This document shows, piece after piece, positions 9,706 to 18,571 of a stretch of DNA of 60,905 nt. The position numbers and the translations under genes are program-made. Below the pieces are notes generated by a model. It was not told where the DNA came from. It was given only the letters and a program-made list of their open reading frames with translations, and searched no databases. The first letter of the stretch is position 1, and each line of letters begins with the position of its first letter. Source of the DNA: Gammaproteobacteria bacterium. Its GTDB lineage: Bacteria > Pseudomonadota > Gammaproteobacteria > GCA-001735895. The stretch covers positions 1 to 60,905 of the forward strand of contig JAJDOF010000063.1 of assembly GCA_022340305.1 (NCBI GenBank), read 5' to 3'.

Positions 9706-10347
9706 ATGGCGTCACCAACCCCCACAACTAAACCCGTCGTCCATGTCCGTGATTCGTTTGGCGATAGCTTTCACAAGATACAGAATATGATTCGCGAACG
9801 CGCTTATTATAATTTCCTGAATCGTAGCTCCCATGATGGAGATTCGTTGACGGACTGGTTTCAGGCCAGGTCAGAGGTTCTTTCCGATATCGACCTGCAA
9901 CTCAAAGACCAGGGGAAGAATATTGTGGTGGAAGGCGGTGTGACGGGCTTTACGCCGCAAGAAATCGAGGTTGAAGTCTGTGATGGCGAGCTGCGGGTTT
10001 CAGGTTCCCACAAGGAGACCAGCATCAGTAAACAAGATGGAAATACTGAATCAAAGTCACAGACACGATATTTTTACCAGTCATTTCCACTACCCGCAGC
10101 GGTGAACGAGGACAAAATCCAGTTGAAGTCATCCAGGAGTGGCACGCTCAAGTTAACTCTCCCGAAAAAGGGTCTGGCAAGCGCGAACAAAGTAAGCGCG
10201 AAATCCAGGGCCGCGCCGTCGAAGTTAAAGAAAGCTGCGACCGGGAGTAAGGCAAAAATAGCGAAGGCCAAAGCCACGGGGAATACGAGAAAAGCGGTGC
10301 CCGTTGCAAAGAAACCAGCCGTAAAAAGAAAATCAACCAGAGGATGA
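9706..10347 (+). CDS. Hsp20-type chaperone with DUF2934-like head and H1-like basic tail
   Basis: A 213-residue protein in three parts. Residues about 20-60 (IRERAYYNFL...DGDSLTDWFQARSEVL) resemble DUF2934. Residues about 60-155 form an alpha-crystallin domain (GVTGFTPQEIEVEVCDGELRVSG, then SFPLPAAVNEDKI and SGTLKLTLPKK). The last 55 residues are almost only Lys, Ala, Arg, Ser and Thr with repeated AK/KA steps, like bacterial histone-H1-type tails. ATG 9706 is chosen for its AGGAG site; an upstream in-frame ATG at 9643 adds a cysteine-rich stretch unlike the family. The tail suggests nucleic-acid binding, which is inference. Confidence 0.8.
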   Translation: MASPTPTTKPVVHVRDSFGDSFHKIQNMIRERAYYNFLNRSSHDGDSLTDWFQARSEVLSDIDLQLKDQGKNIVVEGGVTGFTPQEIEVEVCDGELRVSGSHKETSISKQDGNTESKSQTRYFYQSFPLPAAVNEDKIQLKSSRSGTLKLTLPKKGLASANKVSAKSRAAPSKLKKAATGSKAKIAKAKATGNTRKAVPVAKKPAVKRKSTRG

Positions 10348-10411
10348 TAACAGGTGACGGTCGGTTGCGGTGTTAGACGCTCACCCATTGCTCTAAACCG
10401 GTGGAATAGGC

Positions 10412-10817
10412 ATGCTCATGACTGGCCTCAAGTATAAAAAGCTATATTTTCAAATAGACCCAGGCATGAACTGCGGGCAACGCCAGCTCGAGCAGAAATG
10501 GTCTGCGCTACCTTTTGGCGAAGTCAGGTTTACCAGCGACGATGAGCAACACGTTTTTGCAGCGCAGCTCTATCTCGATAAGCTTGGCCCCGAGGCCGTG
10601 TGCGCCGAGCTTTATGCCAATGGGCTCGAGACTGGTGCGCCCGAGCGGATCGAGATGAAAGCCACGCGGCAACTGGTGGGCGCAGTAAGCGGCTGTTCCT
10701 ATCACGCGGAGGTGCCGGCGACACCTCCGGCGGCAGACTATACGCTGCGAGTGATACCCCGGCTCGATTGCCTGGCGGGTTCCCCTCGAAGCCAATCGAA
10801 TTCTGGGGCACCGATGA
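10412..10817 (+). pseudogene. Frameshifted C-terminal fragment of an alpha-glucan phosphorylase
   Basis: The readable frame from 10412 gives LPFGEVRFTSDDEQHVFAAQ, YLDKLGPEAVCAELYANG and YHAEVPATPPAADYTLRVIP. These resemble the C-terminal beta domain of DUF3417-type alpha-glucan (glycogen) phosphorylases. The expected end does not continue in that frame but appears in the next one as VPLEANRILGHR with a stop at 10815-10817, placing a single-base shift near 10776-10779. The catalytic body, about 700 residues in intact relatives, is absent upstream. This is therefore both a truncation and a frameshift. Confidence 0.65.
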
Positions 10818-11246
10818 TTCGGCGCGACCCTGAATCCTGTTTGAACCCGGTACTGACTTTTATGTATCGTAAGCGAAAGGAACCGATGCGGCTAATCTCA
10901 AGCTACCGCCTGAAGCCATTATTAAAACGTAACTAACCTGAGATTCCGATAATGATCAGCAGATACAACGTCCTGTTCCTGAAGGATCCGTCTTTCGAAA
11001 GATGGGACTTCGAGGCGACCCGGGGTGATCCCTTTTGCGGGCAAAGGCAAAACGCCGACTTCGGTGAACTTGCTATTGTCGCTGGTTCGGCATGGGTCAA
11101 GTGGGGTGGCTTTTTCATCAAAGGCGAGAGCAGGGTATTTCCGCGGCAACCGATTGACGCGGCCTGGCAGTGGATCAGTGGCCGAATAAGATACACATCG
11201 CTTACGCTGCGCAATCACCACAGATATCTTCCCGTTCGAGGTAGCA
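10818..11246. other. Region between the phosphorylase remnant and phaC
   Basis: About 430 bases without a gene I can support. A possible short coding end, GTDAANLKLPPEAIIKT followed by a stop near 10933, looks like another remnant. A 106-residue open frame at 10952-11272 overlaps the phaC start and has no family features. A small inverted repeat, TCTTTCGAAAGA, lies near 10990. Confidence 0.4.
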
Positions 11247-12986
11247 ATGAAAGAAACATCCTCAAAGTCTGATCAGGTTTTTCCTGCCGATCGACTGCTC
11301 CATGCTAACGAAGCGAAACTGACAGCGGGCCTATCTCCAGCCTCAGCAATGGCGGCTTATCTCGACTGGGCAGTTCATCTCGCCAATTCTCCCGGCAAGC
11401 AAGGCGAGTTATTCGAGAAAGCTATCCGCAAAAGTGTCAGGTTCAATAGCTACCTTGGCGCGCTACTTTCAGGCAAGGCCGATGAGCCATGCATCGCACC
11501 CCTGCCGCAGGACCACCGTTTTAGTGCTGCGCAATGGCAGAAGCCGCCTTTTTCGGTTTACTACCAGGCCTTCCTTCTCCTGCAACAGTGGTGGCATAAC
11601 GCCACCGACGGCGTGGAGGGTGTTTCGGATCATCACCGCGACGTCGTGGCTTTCTCTACCCGGCAACTGCTGGACGTGTTCTCGCCTGCAAACTTCCCGC
11701 TGACCAATCCCGAAGTGCTCGAGGCGACCATCGCCTCGGGGGGGATGAACCTGGTGCGCGGATTCCAGAACCTGTTCGAGGACTGGGAGCGCGCTGTCCT
11801 CGGCAAGCCGCCGGTCGGTGTGGAGAAATTTCGGGTCGGCAAAGAGGTCGCCGTCACGCCGGGTAAGGTCATCTACCGCAACCGCCTGATCGAGCTGGTT
11901 CAGTATTCGGCCGCGACCAAAACCGTCTATCCCGAGCCGATTCTGATCGTTCCGGCGTGGATCATGAAAAATTATATCCTCGATCTTTCGCCCGATAACT
12001 CGATGGTCAGGTTCCTCGTCGATCAGGGCCACACTGTCTTCATGATCTCATGGAAAAACCCCACCGAGTCCGATCGTGATCTCGGTATGGATGACTACCT
12101 GGAACTTGGCGTGACAAGCGCGCTGGAGGCGATTCGAACGATCCTCCCCGATGAGAAGGTTCACGCGGTGGGTTACTGCATCGGCGGTACCCTGCTCGCG
12201 ATTTCGGCAGCGGCGCTCGGCCGTGACAACAAGGACTGGCTCAAGTCGGTGACGCTTTTTGCCGCACAGACCGACTTCACCGAAGCCGGCGAGCTGATGC
12301 TGTTTATCGATCAAAGCCAGGTCTCGTACCTCGAAGACCTGATGTGGGACAAGGGCTACCTCGACACCAGTGAGATGGCCGGGGCGTTTCAGTTACTGCG
12401 ATCCAGTGATCTGATCTGGTCGCGAATCGTTCACGAATACCTGATGGGCGAACGTACGCCGATGATCGATCTGATGGCGTGGAATGCAGATTCGACACGC
12501 ATGCCGTATCGAATGCACTCCGAATACCTGCGAAAGCTTTTCCTCAACAATGAATTCGCAGAGGGCCATTACCAGGTTGGTGACAAGCCGGTTGCATTGA
12601 CAGACATCCGCGTTCCGATATTCGCGGTGGGTACTGAATCAGATCATGTTTCCCCGTGGAGATCCGTCTACAAGATCAACCTCCTGACCGACACCGAGGT
12701 CACGTTCCTGCTGACCAGCGGCGGACACAACGCCGGGATCATCAGCGAGCCCGGGCATCCCGGCCGCCATCACCGGGTTGCAAAAAAGCGCGAGGGCGAG
12801 GTCTACATTGGCGCCGAGCAGTGGTTCGATATCACCCCGGTCAAAGACGGATCCTGGTGGCCGACCTGGCAAACCTGGCTGGCGCGGCACTCCGGTAAAA
12901 AAACCCGACCGCCCGAGGCTGGCAGAGTAGAGGACGGTTATGCGCCGCTGTGCGACGCGCCCGGCACTTACGTGCTCGAGAAATAA
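11247..12986 (+). CDS. phaC: Poly(3-hydroxyalkanoate) synthase
   Basis: Polymerises 3-hydroxyacyl-CoA into PHA storage granules. The 579 residues match class I synthases in length, and the PhaC N-terminal domain (GGMNLVRGFQNLFEDWERAVLG) is present. The lipase-like box is GYCIGG with nucleophile Cys311; the other triad members are expected in GTESDHVSPW and SGGHNAG near the C-terminus. No phaA, phaB, phaE or phasin gene is adjacent. It stands in the phosphoketolase/Hsp20 island, suggesting carbon storage under oxygen or nutrient limitation. Confidence 0.95.
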   Translation: MKETSSKSDQVFPADRLLHANEAKLTAGLSPASAMAAYLDWAVHLANSPGKQGELFEKAIRKSVRFNSYLGALLSGKADEPCIAPLPQDHRFSAAQWQKPPFSVYYQAFLLLQQWWHNATDGVEGVSDHHRDVVAFSTRQLLDVFSPANFPLTNPEVLEATIASGGMNLVRGFQNLFEDWERAVLGKPPVGVEKFRVGKEVAVTPGKVIYRNRLIELVQYSAATKTVYPEPILIVPAWIMKNYILDLSPDNSMVRFLVDQGHTVFMISWKNPTESDRDLGMDDYLELGVTSALEAIRTILPDEKVHAVGYCIGGTLLAISAAALGRDNKDWLKSVTLFAAQTDFTEAGELMLFIDQSQVSYLEDLMWDKGYLDTSEMAGAFQLLRSSDLIWSRIVHEYLMGERTPMIDLMAWNADSTRMPYRMHSEYLRKLFLNNEFAEGHYQVGDKPVALTDIRVPIFAVGTESDHVSPWRSVYKINLLTDTEVTFLLTSGGHNAGIISEPGHPGRHHRVAKKREGEVYIGAEQWFDITPVKDGSWWPTWQTWLARHSGKKTRPPEAGRVEDGYAPLCDAPGTYVLEK

Positions 12987-13158
12987 GCCCGGGTTACAGT
13001 CGGGTGAAAGTAAAGGGGTCACTGGAGTCTACGGGTGCATAACTCGGGGCTGCAGGCATAATGCCTCGGTGTCGATCTGGGAGTCGACGAACAGTTGACT
13101 ACTTTCGATTGCCGGGAAGGCAGATTCTATCGGTTTAGCGTGTGGGCTTCGGCTTGTA

Positions 13159-15843
13159 TTATGCGGCGAGTATTTCGACACCGCGTCGTACCAGCAATTT
13201 GCGAAACTCTTCTATGATAAATACCACCACCGGTGCGGCTAATATGGTAATCCAGATTTCGATGCTAAAGGGGGCAGTGGTAAAAAAGTGGTGAAATACC
13301 GGCACATTGACGATGACAACGCAAAACGATAACTCGAATAACACGCCGGCAACAATCCAGCTATTGATTCTTTTCAGATAAGGGATAGCGCTTTGCCGGT
13401 TAGTACGGCATGCCAGCACGTTGCCGACCTGGCTGAATATGATCGTCACCAGGAATGCGCCGGCAGCCTGTGCGTACAAAATACTATCGACACCTGCGCG
13501 ATCGCCGTAGCTCCAACCGCCGCTGTGCAGAATGTAAAAGAATACAGCGAATGACAGCAGTGCTTCGACAGGCCCGACGATGCCATAGCTGCGAATAAAC
13601 GTCTTGTAACTCACCAGTCGTTCCTGGCGCCGTCTCGGTGGGCGCTGCATGATATCGGCTTCCGGCGGTTCGTTGCCGAGACCGATGGCGGGTAACATAT
13701 CGGTGATCAGGTCTATCGCCAGAATCTGCACCACGGTCATGGGCAGGGGGATAGGGAACAAGACGTAGGCCACGAAGGGAAGTATTTCGGGAACATTGCT
13801 GGTCAGGATATAGGTGATGAATTTTTTGATGTTGTCGTAGACAGCGCGACCCTGTTCGATGGCCCGAACGATAGTCGCGAAGTTGTCATCCAGGAGAATG
13901 ATATCGGATGCCTCCTTGGCGACGTCGGTGCCTTTTTTGCCCATGGCCACGCCGATATCTGCACGTTTCAGCGCCGGCGCGTCATTGACGCCGTCACCGG
14001 TCATGGCGACCACTTCATCCATCGATTTCAGGGCATCGACAATATTCAGTTTCTGTTCCGGTGCAATGCGCGCGAACACGACCTGTTTTTCCTTCAATAC
14101 ATTGATCAGGTCGTCGTGTGACATGGTCTCGATGTCCTCGCCGGTAATAACATGCGGCTGCTCCACGATACCCAGCCGCCGGGCGATATACACCACGGTT
14201 TCGGCCTGATCGCCACTCATCACGATAATGCGAATGCCAGCCGTTTTGCAGGCAGCCACCGCGGCGGGTACTTCAGGACGGGGAGGGTCGACAAAGGCTG
14301 TCAGTCCGACAAAGGTCAATTGATCGGGTTCCTGTTCCGGCCGGTCGACTACCTGGTAGGCCAGCGCCAGAACCCGTAAACCCTGCCGTGAATAGGTGGC
14401 TGCCTGTTCCAGTAAATGCGCTTTTTCTGCCTCTGCTAAGGGCCTTATGAATCCCTCACGATGGATGCTTTGACAGCGCCCAATAATAGCTTCACTGGCG
14501 CCTTTTGCAGTCAAAAACAGACTACCACCCTGGGTCAGGTGCGTGGTTGTCATGTAACGGGTTTGCGGATCAAAAGGCCTGCTGTGCTGGGGTGTAAAGC
14601 GGCTGCGTATGGCCTCATAGCCCTCCAGCCGGTCGGCAAAGTTCGCCATGGCAACTTCCGTCGGATCACCGGTAATCTCTTTTTCATGGTTGTTCTGCAC
14701 GGATTCAACCGCCTCATTGCACAGGGCCATTATTTCCAGCGCGGTTTGTGATGCACGGTTGTCGTGAAAATGGTCCAGATCTTCGGCGTCCACATCTTTT
14801 AAATCAAGATACAGCTTTTCAACATGCAATTGATTACGGGTTAGCGTGCCGGTTTTATCGGTGCAGATAACGGTGGTGCTACCCAGCGTTTCGACGCACA
14901 GGATATTCTTGATGACCGCATTGTGTTTGCTCATTCGAACCGACGCCTGGGTTAATGCCAGGGTCACGGTTGGCAACAAGCCTTCCGGCACATTGGCGAC
15001 TATAATGCCGATGGCAAACACCAGGTTGGTCCAGAAGGTATTACCACTGACGAAGCCCACAATAAAAAATACCAGCCCGATCACCAGCGCCAGCCAGGTG
15101 ATTTTGTGGACGAAGTTTTTCAATTCCCTCTGCATCGGCGTGAGATCGGCCTTGACGGTCTGCGACATCTCCGAGATCTTGCCAATTTTGGAATTTCGTC
15201 CGGTATGCGTAACGATGATTCGAGCATTACCCTTCACCACCATGGCGCCGGAAAATACCAGGGTCCCCGGGGCGATGATGTCGTCACTGGCAATTTTTTC
15301 GGCGGGGACAGATTCCCCGGTTAGCACGGATTCGTCCACCAGCATCTGCTCGGATTCAATCACGACACCATCCGCGGAAATTTTATCGCCTTCCTGTACC
15401 AACAGTGCATCACCCGGTACCAGTTCCTTGGCATCCAGGTTAATAATTTCGCCTTCGCGCGATACGTTTACTGACTTCGGAATGTAATCGAGAAAACCCA
15501 TCATTATTTTCTCGACTTTGTAATTCTGGAAAAAAGACACCAGGGCGTTTAATACCACTACGCCGAGAAGCGCCATTCCGATCAGGTTATACCCTTCTCC
15601 CGCACTCAGGTAGTCGGCGACGAACGCCAGGCCACCAGCGACCATCAATAACACGGGAAAGAGTGCCCGGAACTCATCGAGTAACATCAGGAATATTGAG
15701 CGGGTGTGGTGAAATACCAGCTCGTTTGAGCCATAGCGGGAAACGCGGTCCCTGGCATCCGCGTGGCTCAGTCCCGCTGCCGACGTTTGCAGACTCCGAT
15801 ACAGTGCTGCCAGCCGCTCACCTGCCCAGGTTTCCTGTTGCAT
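13159..15843 (-). CDS. P-type cation ATPase (P2-type, Ca2+/Na+-like)
   Basis: ATP-driven inner-membrane cation pump of 894 residues. It has the N-terminal cation-ATPase domain, the TGES loop at 175-178, the PEGL motif at 286-289 in the ion-binding helix, the phosphorylated Asp329 in CTDKTGTLT and the hinge TGDGVNDAPALKRADIG. About ten hydrophobic segments are present, six of them in the C-terminal third. The PEGLLPTVTLALTQASVRM stretch is like that of P2A and Na,K-type pumps; ion specificity cannot be fixed from sequence. A possible ANR box lies upstream on its strand. Confidence 0.93.
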   Translation of the reverse strand: MQQETWAGERLAALYRSLQTSAAGLSHADARDRVSRYGSNELVFHHTRSIFLMLLDEFRALFPVLLMVAGGLAFVADYLSAGEGYNLIGMALLGVVVLNALVSFFQNYKVEKIMMGFLDYIPKSVNVSREGEIINLDAKELVPGDALLVQEGDKISADGVVIESEQMLVDESVLTGESVPAEKIASDDIIAPGTLVFSGAMVVKGNARIIVTHTGRNSKIGKISEMSQTVKADLTPMQRELKNFVHKITWLALVIGLVFFIVGFVSGNTFWTNLVFAIGIIVANVPEGLLPTVTLALTQASVRMSKHNAVIKNILCVETLGSTTVICTDKTGTLTRNQLHVEKLYLDLKDVDAEDLDHFHDNRASQTALEIMALCNEAVESVQNNHEKEITGDPTEVAMANFADRLEGYEAIRSRFTPQHSRPFDPQTRYMTTTHLTQGGSLFLTAKGASEAIIGRCQSIHREGFIRPLAEAEKAHLLEQAATYSRQGLRVLALAYQVVDRPEQEPDQLTFVGLTAFVDPPRPEVPAAVAACKTAGIRIIVMSGDQAETVVYIARRLGIVEQPHVITGEDIETMSHDDLINVLKEKQVVFARIAPEQKLNIVDALKSMDEVVAMTGDGVNDAPALKRADIGVAMGKKGTDVAKEASDIILLDDNFATIVRAIEQGRAVYDNIKKFITYILTSNVPEILPFVAYVLFPIPLPMTVVQILAIDLITDMLPAIGLGNEPPEADIMQRPPRRRQERLVSYKTFIRSYGIVGPVEALLSFAVFFYILHSGGWSYGDRAGVDSILYAQAAGAFLVTIIFSQVGNVLACRTNRQSAIPYLKRINSWIVAGVLFELSFCVVIVNVPVFHHFFTTAPFSIEIWITILAAPVVVFIIEEFRKLLVRRGVEILAA

Positions 15844-16499
15844 AGTCTGAACTTCCAGGTTGTTGTGTATTTGCTGGCTATAAGCAAGCCAATGAAATTA
15901 GAACCTGGAAATGGCAAGGCATTCATGACGGAGATCAAGCTGTTTTCGATCAGGTTGTTGCCTATTTGTCTGCAGGATTTGTGTCAAATCAGATCGAGAA
16001 TAGGAAGTCTAACCGTTATTTGTAGCGCTCAGAAAATCTGGTTGTGGCTGGTTTAGAAGCGCGAGGTGCCCTTTTTACTTGCAAAGAAAATACAGTTCAT
16101 GCGATGCCGAAACAACCAGTCGGTAAAAGTTAAACTCACCAGCGCGATAATGACCATCGGCAGGGGTATCTTACTTCTACCCGGGTCAACAGCCGGTTCG
16201 AAATAGTGTTTCGGCCGATGGCCTCAAGGGCTGGCGATCCATGTGAATTCGCCTTGCACTATCCTGCGGGTAAAGGTCTGTCTGAGGGAACTGCGGCGCG
16301 CATGATCCCGCGCAGACTCGAAATCGATTTCCGCGGTGGCGCTGGGAGGGTCAGCTTGGTTACGGCAAATTCCCCCAGGCCGGGGTAGTAATTTCGATCA
16401 CCGGCTCACGGGGCCCTTGGCCAGCAATTTATCCGGCCGATCGAGTTTATTTGTGGCATCATTCGCCATTACAAATCAACGGATTCGGGAGTAGTGCAG
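15844..16499. other. 656-base divergent intergenic region
   Basis: Lies between the ATPase and the sulfopyruvate-decarboxylase-like pair. It holds a half-strong ANR-like box (15925-15938) and the distant inverted repeat CCAGGTT/AACCTGG at about 15857 and 15901. A short imperfect direct repeat (AGGTTGTTG..TATTTG) occurs near 15859 and 15951. A 60-residue open frame at 16206-16388 has no recognisable features and is not called. Confidence 0.4.
15925..15938 (-). promoter_or_regulatory. Weaker FNR/ANR-like box before the P-type ATPase
   Basis: On the minus strand TTGATCTCCGTCAT matches TTGAT-N4-ATCAA at 8 of 10 positions, with the left half perfect. It is centred about 88 bases before the ATPase start, similar to the layout at the Hsp20 gene. 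Confidence 0.35.
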
Positions 16500-16997
16500 G
16501 TGTCGGTAAACGAAAAAATAGTGGCGGACCTGGTCAATAACGGTATTGAGTTCGTGACCACCGTGCCGTGCAAGCAATTGGCGGGTGTCATCGATGAAAT
16601 AGATCGCTGCGATGCCATCTACCATATTCCTGCCAACAAGGAAGACGAGGGCATGGGACTATGTGCGGGCGCATCCATGGGCGGCAAACGCTCTGCCATC
16701 ATCATGCAGAATACCGCCATCGGCGTGACCATCAATACCCTGGTGACCCTGATCCAGTACTACCACATACCGCTACCGATGCTGATCAGCTATCGAGGTG
16801 AACTCGGTGAGCCGGTGGCATGCCAGGTCGAGATGGCGGTGCACACCAAGGCCTTGCTGGCGCAGTTGAATATTCCGACCTACCACTTTCATGCCGCCGC
16901 CGATGTCAACGAGCTGGATACGATACTGAAGCACTGCTTCATGAGTAAAAAGCCGGTCGCAATTCTGACCGATGCCAGTTTCTGGAAAGGAGCCTGA
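16500..16997 (+). CDS. comD: Sulfopyruvate decarboxylase-like, alpha subunit (ThDP PYR domain)
   Basis: N-terminal half (pyrimidine-binding domain) of a split ThDP-dependent decarboxylase of the sulfopyruvate/phosphonopyruvate decarboxylase group; about 165 residues. The ThDP-activating glutamate is in PANKEDEGMGLCAGASMGGK. GTG 16500 is preferred because GGGAG at 16487-16491 is 8 bases upstream; GTG 16494 would leave only 2. Its stop is one base before the beta subunit ATG. In methanogens ComDE makes sulfoacetaldehyde for coenzyme M; in bacteria related pairs act in sulfonate breakdown. The substrate here is inferred. Confidence 0.8.
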   Translation: MSVNEKIVADLVNNGIEFVTTVPCKQLAGVIDEIDRCDAIYHIPANKEDEGMGLCAGASMGGKRSAIIMQNTAIGVTINTLVTLIQYYHIPLPMLISYRGELGEPVACQVEMAVHTKALLAQLNIPTYHFHAAADVNELDTILKHCFMSKKPVAILTDASFWKGA

Positions 16998-16998
16998 T

Positions 16999-17565
16999 AT
17001 GATTCGCAGCGAAGTTTTGAAGTCCATCATCCCGGTGATCAGCGAACAGCTGGTGGTCTGTAATATCGGTCTGCCCAGCCAGGAGCTGCACATGCTCGAC
17101 GACCAACCGAGTAATTTCTATATGCTCGGCACCATGGGATTGTCGTCGTCGATCGGGCTTGGTCTCGCGCTGGCGCAACGCGAGCAAGTAATCGCCATCG
17201 ATGGCGACGGCTCGGTGCTGACCAATTTCGGCACACTGCCAACCATTGCCAACAACGTGGCGGATAATTATATATTGTTGATCATCGATAACGGCAGCTA
17301 TGGCTCGACCGGCGATCAACCTACCTATGCAGGCCTCAAAACCTCGTTGACCGAGGTCGCACGGGCCTGCGGTTGTGAAAACGTGGTCGAATGCAAGGCT
17401 GAAGATACGGCAGAGGCATTGCAGCGGGCGCTAGCCTCGAAACAAATGACCATCATCGTCTGCAAATGCGAGTCCGGCAATATCAAGGTGCCGGTCATCG
17501 ATATGGATCCGGTGGTCATCAAGCATCGGTTCATGCAGGAAGTCCGCGCTCGAAACGAGCAATAG
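16999..17565 (+). CDS. comE: Sulfopyruvate decarboxylase-like, beta subunit (ThDP PP domain)
   Basis: C-terminal partner of the preceding gene; 188 residues carrying the diphosphate-binding motif GDGSVLTNFGTLPTIANNVA and ending IIDNGSYG, the usual GDG...N metal/ThDP signature. LGTMGLSSSIGLGLALAQ is typical of the family. Start ATG 16999 follows AGGAG in the end of the alpha gene. Two subunits in tandem argue for an alpha/beta enzyme like ComDE rather than fused phosphonopyruvate decarboxylase. No sulfolactate dehydrogenase, sulfoacetaldehyde or phosphonate genes are nearby. Confidence 0.8.
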   Translation: MIRSEVLKSIIPVISEQLVVCNIGLPSQELHMLDDQPSNFYMLGTMGLSSSIGLGLALAQREQVIAIDGDGSVLTNFGTLPTIANNVADNYILLIIDNGSYGSTGDQPTYAGLKTSLTEVARACGCENVVECKAEDTAEALQRALASKQMTIIVCKCESGNIKVPVIDMDPVVIKHRFMQEVRARNEQ

Positions 17566-17636
17566 TTTGCGGTTGTCAGCCGGTATTGCCTGCTACAGTC
17601 CGCGTGCGGATTTCTTGTCTGCGGAGCTTTAGAAAG

Positions 17637-18350
17637 TCAGTTCGTCCGGTAATCCTGGGCGCGAAAAATAGTGCCGCGTGCGCCATCGTTCTCTAGCAGG
17701 GCCGGCACCAGTGCTCCCGGTAAAACCGTCTCCACCGCGTAATCCGCGGTTGCGCCACCGAGGTCGGTTTTCAGCCAGCCCGGGTCGAGTGCGTTGACCA
17801 GCACGTTGGTATCGCAGAGCTCGGCCGCCAACTCCCGGGTATATTTTTCGACTGAGGCTTTCGACGCGCTGTAGGGTGTCAATTGCGGCGTGTTTTCCAT
17901 GCCGGTTACCAGGTTTACGATCCGTCCCCAGTTGCGTGAGCGCATGAGCGGATAAAAGGCATTGCACAGGCGCACCAGAGAAAAGAAATTGATCCGGTAT
18001 ATGTCGTCCCATTCCTGCATCGGTATTTCTGCAATGTGGTCATGCCATGACGCCATTACCGCGGCATTGTTGTAGAGGATGTCGACGTAACCCACCTGTT
18101 GCAGAATCGAGTCGATCATTTTTCTTTCCTGACCCGGCGAGCCGAGCTCGGCACCCACCACCCGTGTTTCGACATCAAATTTTCCGAGCAAGTCGAGCGT
18201 TGTATTGCAGTTTCCCGGCTTGCGCGCATGCAGAATAACATTGCAACCCCGCCCGGCGAGCCCCGATGCGATCTGTTGGCCGATACCACGACTTGAGCCG
18301 GTGACCAGGGCCCATTTTCCAGTTAATGGCTTCATTTCTTCGCTGCTCAT
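17637..18350 (-). CDS. SDR family oxidoreductase
   Basis: Second classical short-chain dehydrogenase of the window, 237 residues, with TGSSRGIGQQIA, the NNAAVMASWHDH segment (NNAG-type motif) and catalytic YSASKAS. The last residues are short relative to some relatives but nothing essential is missing. It is convergent with the decarboxylase pair. Substrate is unknown. Confidence 0.9.
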   Translation of the reverse strand: MSSEEMKPLTGKWALVTGSSRGIGQQIASGLAGRGCNVILHARKPGNCNTTLDLLGKFDVETRVVGAELGSPGQERKMIDSILQQVGYVDILYNNAAVMASWHDHIAEIPMQEWDDIYRINFFSLVRLCNAFYPLMRSRNWGRIVNLVTGMENTPQLTPYSASKASVEKYTRELAAELCDTNVLVNALDPGWLKTDLGGATADYAVETVLPGALVPALLENDGARGTIFRAQDYRTN

Positions 18351-18571
18351 TCCTCATTCTATAGCTGGCCGGTTCGTTCATGGTAGCGCTGATCGCCGAC
18401 ATGGTGGGCGATTTGTTCCCCGAACTCAGCGAGCTGGCCGGGCGCACAGAGTGTCCCGGCGCTCATCCAGAGCCTCGGCGGCGACCGTGGAGCTGCATTA
18501 GCCTGCGCTGAGCGTCGCCGCCCCGTGATCGTGCTGACCGGCGCATGTTGCACCGTCGGTGCAGCGACCGG

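Noticed and set aside
10952..11272. 106-residue open frame before phaC
   Set aside because: It overlaps the phaC start by 26 bases, has no recognisable motif, and its composition does not look like its neighbours' proteins.
15857..15970. Imperfect direct repeat (AGGTTGTTG..TATTTG) and a distant inverted repeat
   Set aside because: Too short and imperfect to separate from chance without genome-wide counts.
16206..16388. 60-residue open frame upstream of the comD-like gene
   Set aside because: No ribosome site, no motif and no family resemblance; may be a chance frame in GC-rich DNA.
18359..18553. Leftward 64-residue frame ending nine bases before the second SDR gene
   Set aside because: The end (AEFGEQIAHHVGDQRYHERT) looks coding-like, but the first half is low-complexity and there is no start signal. 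It may be the relic of a truncated gene; too weak to call.
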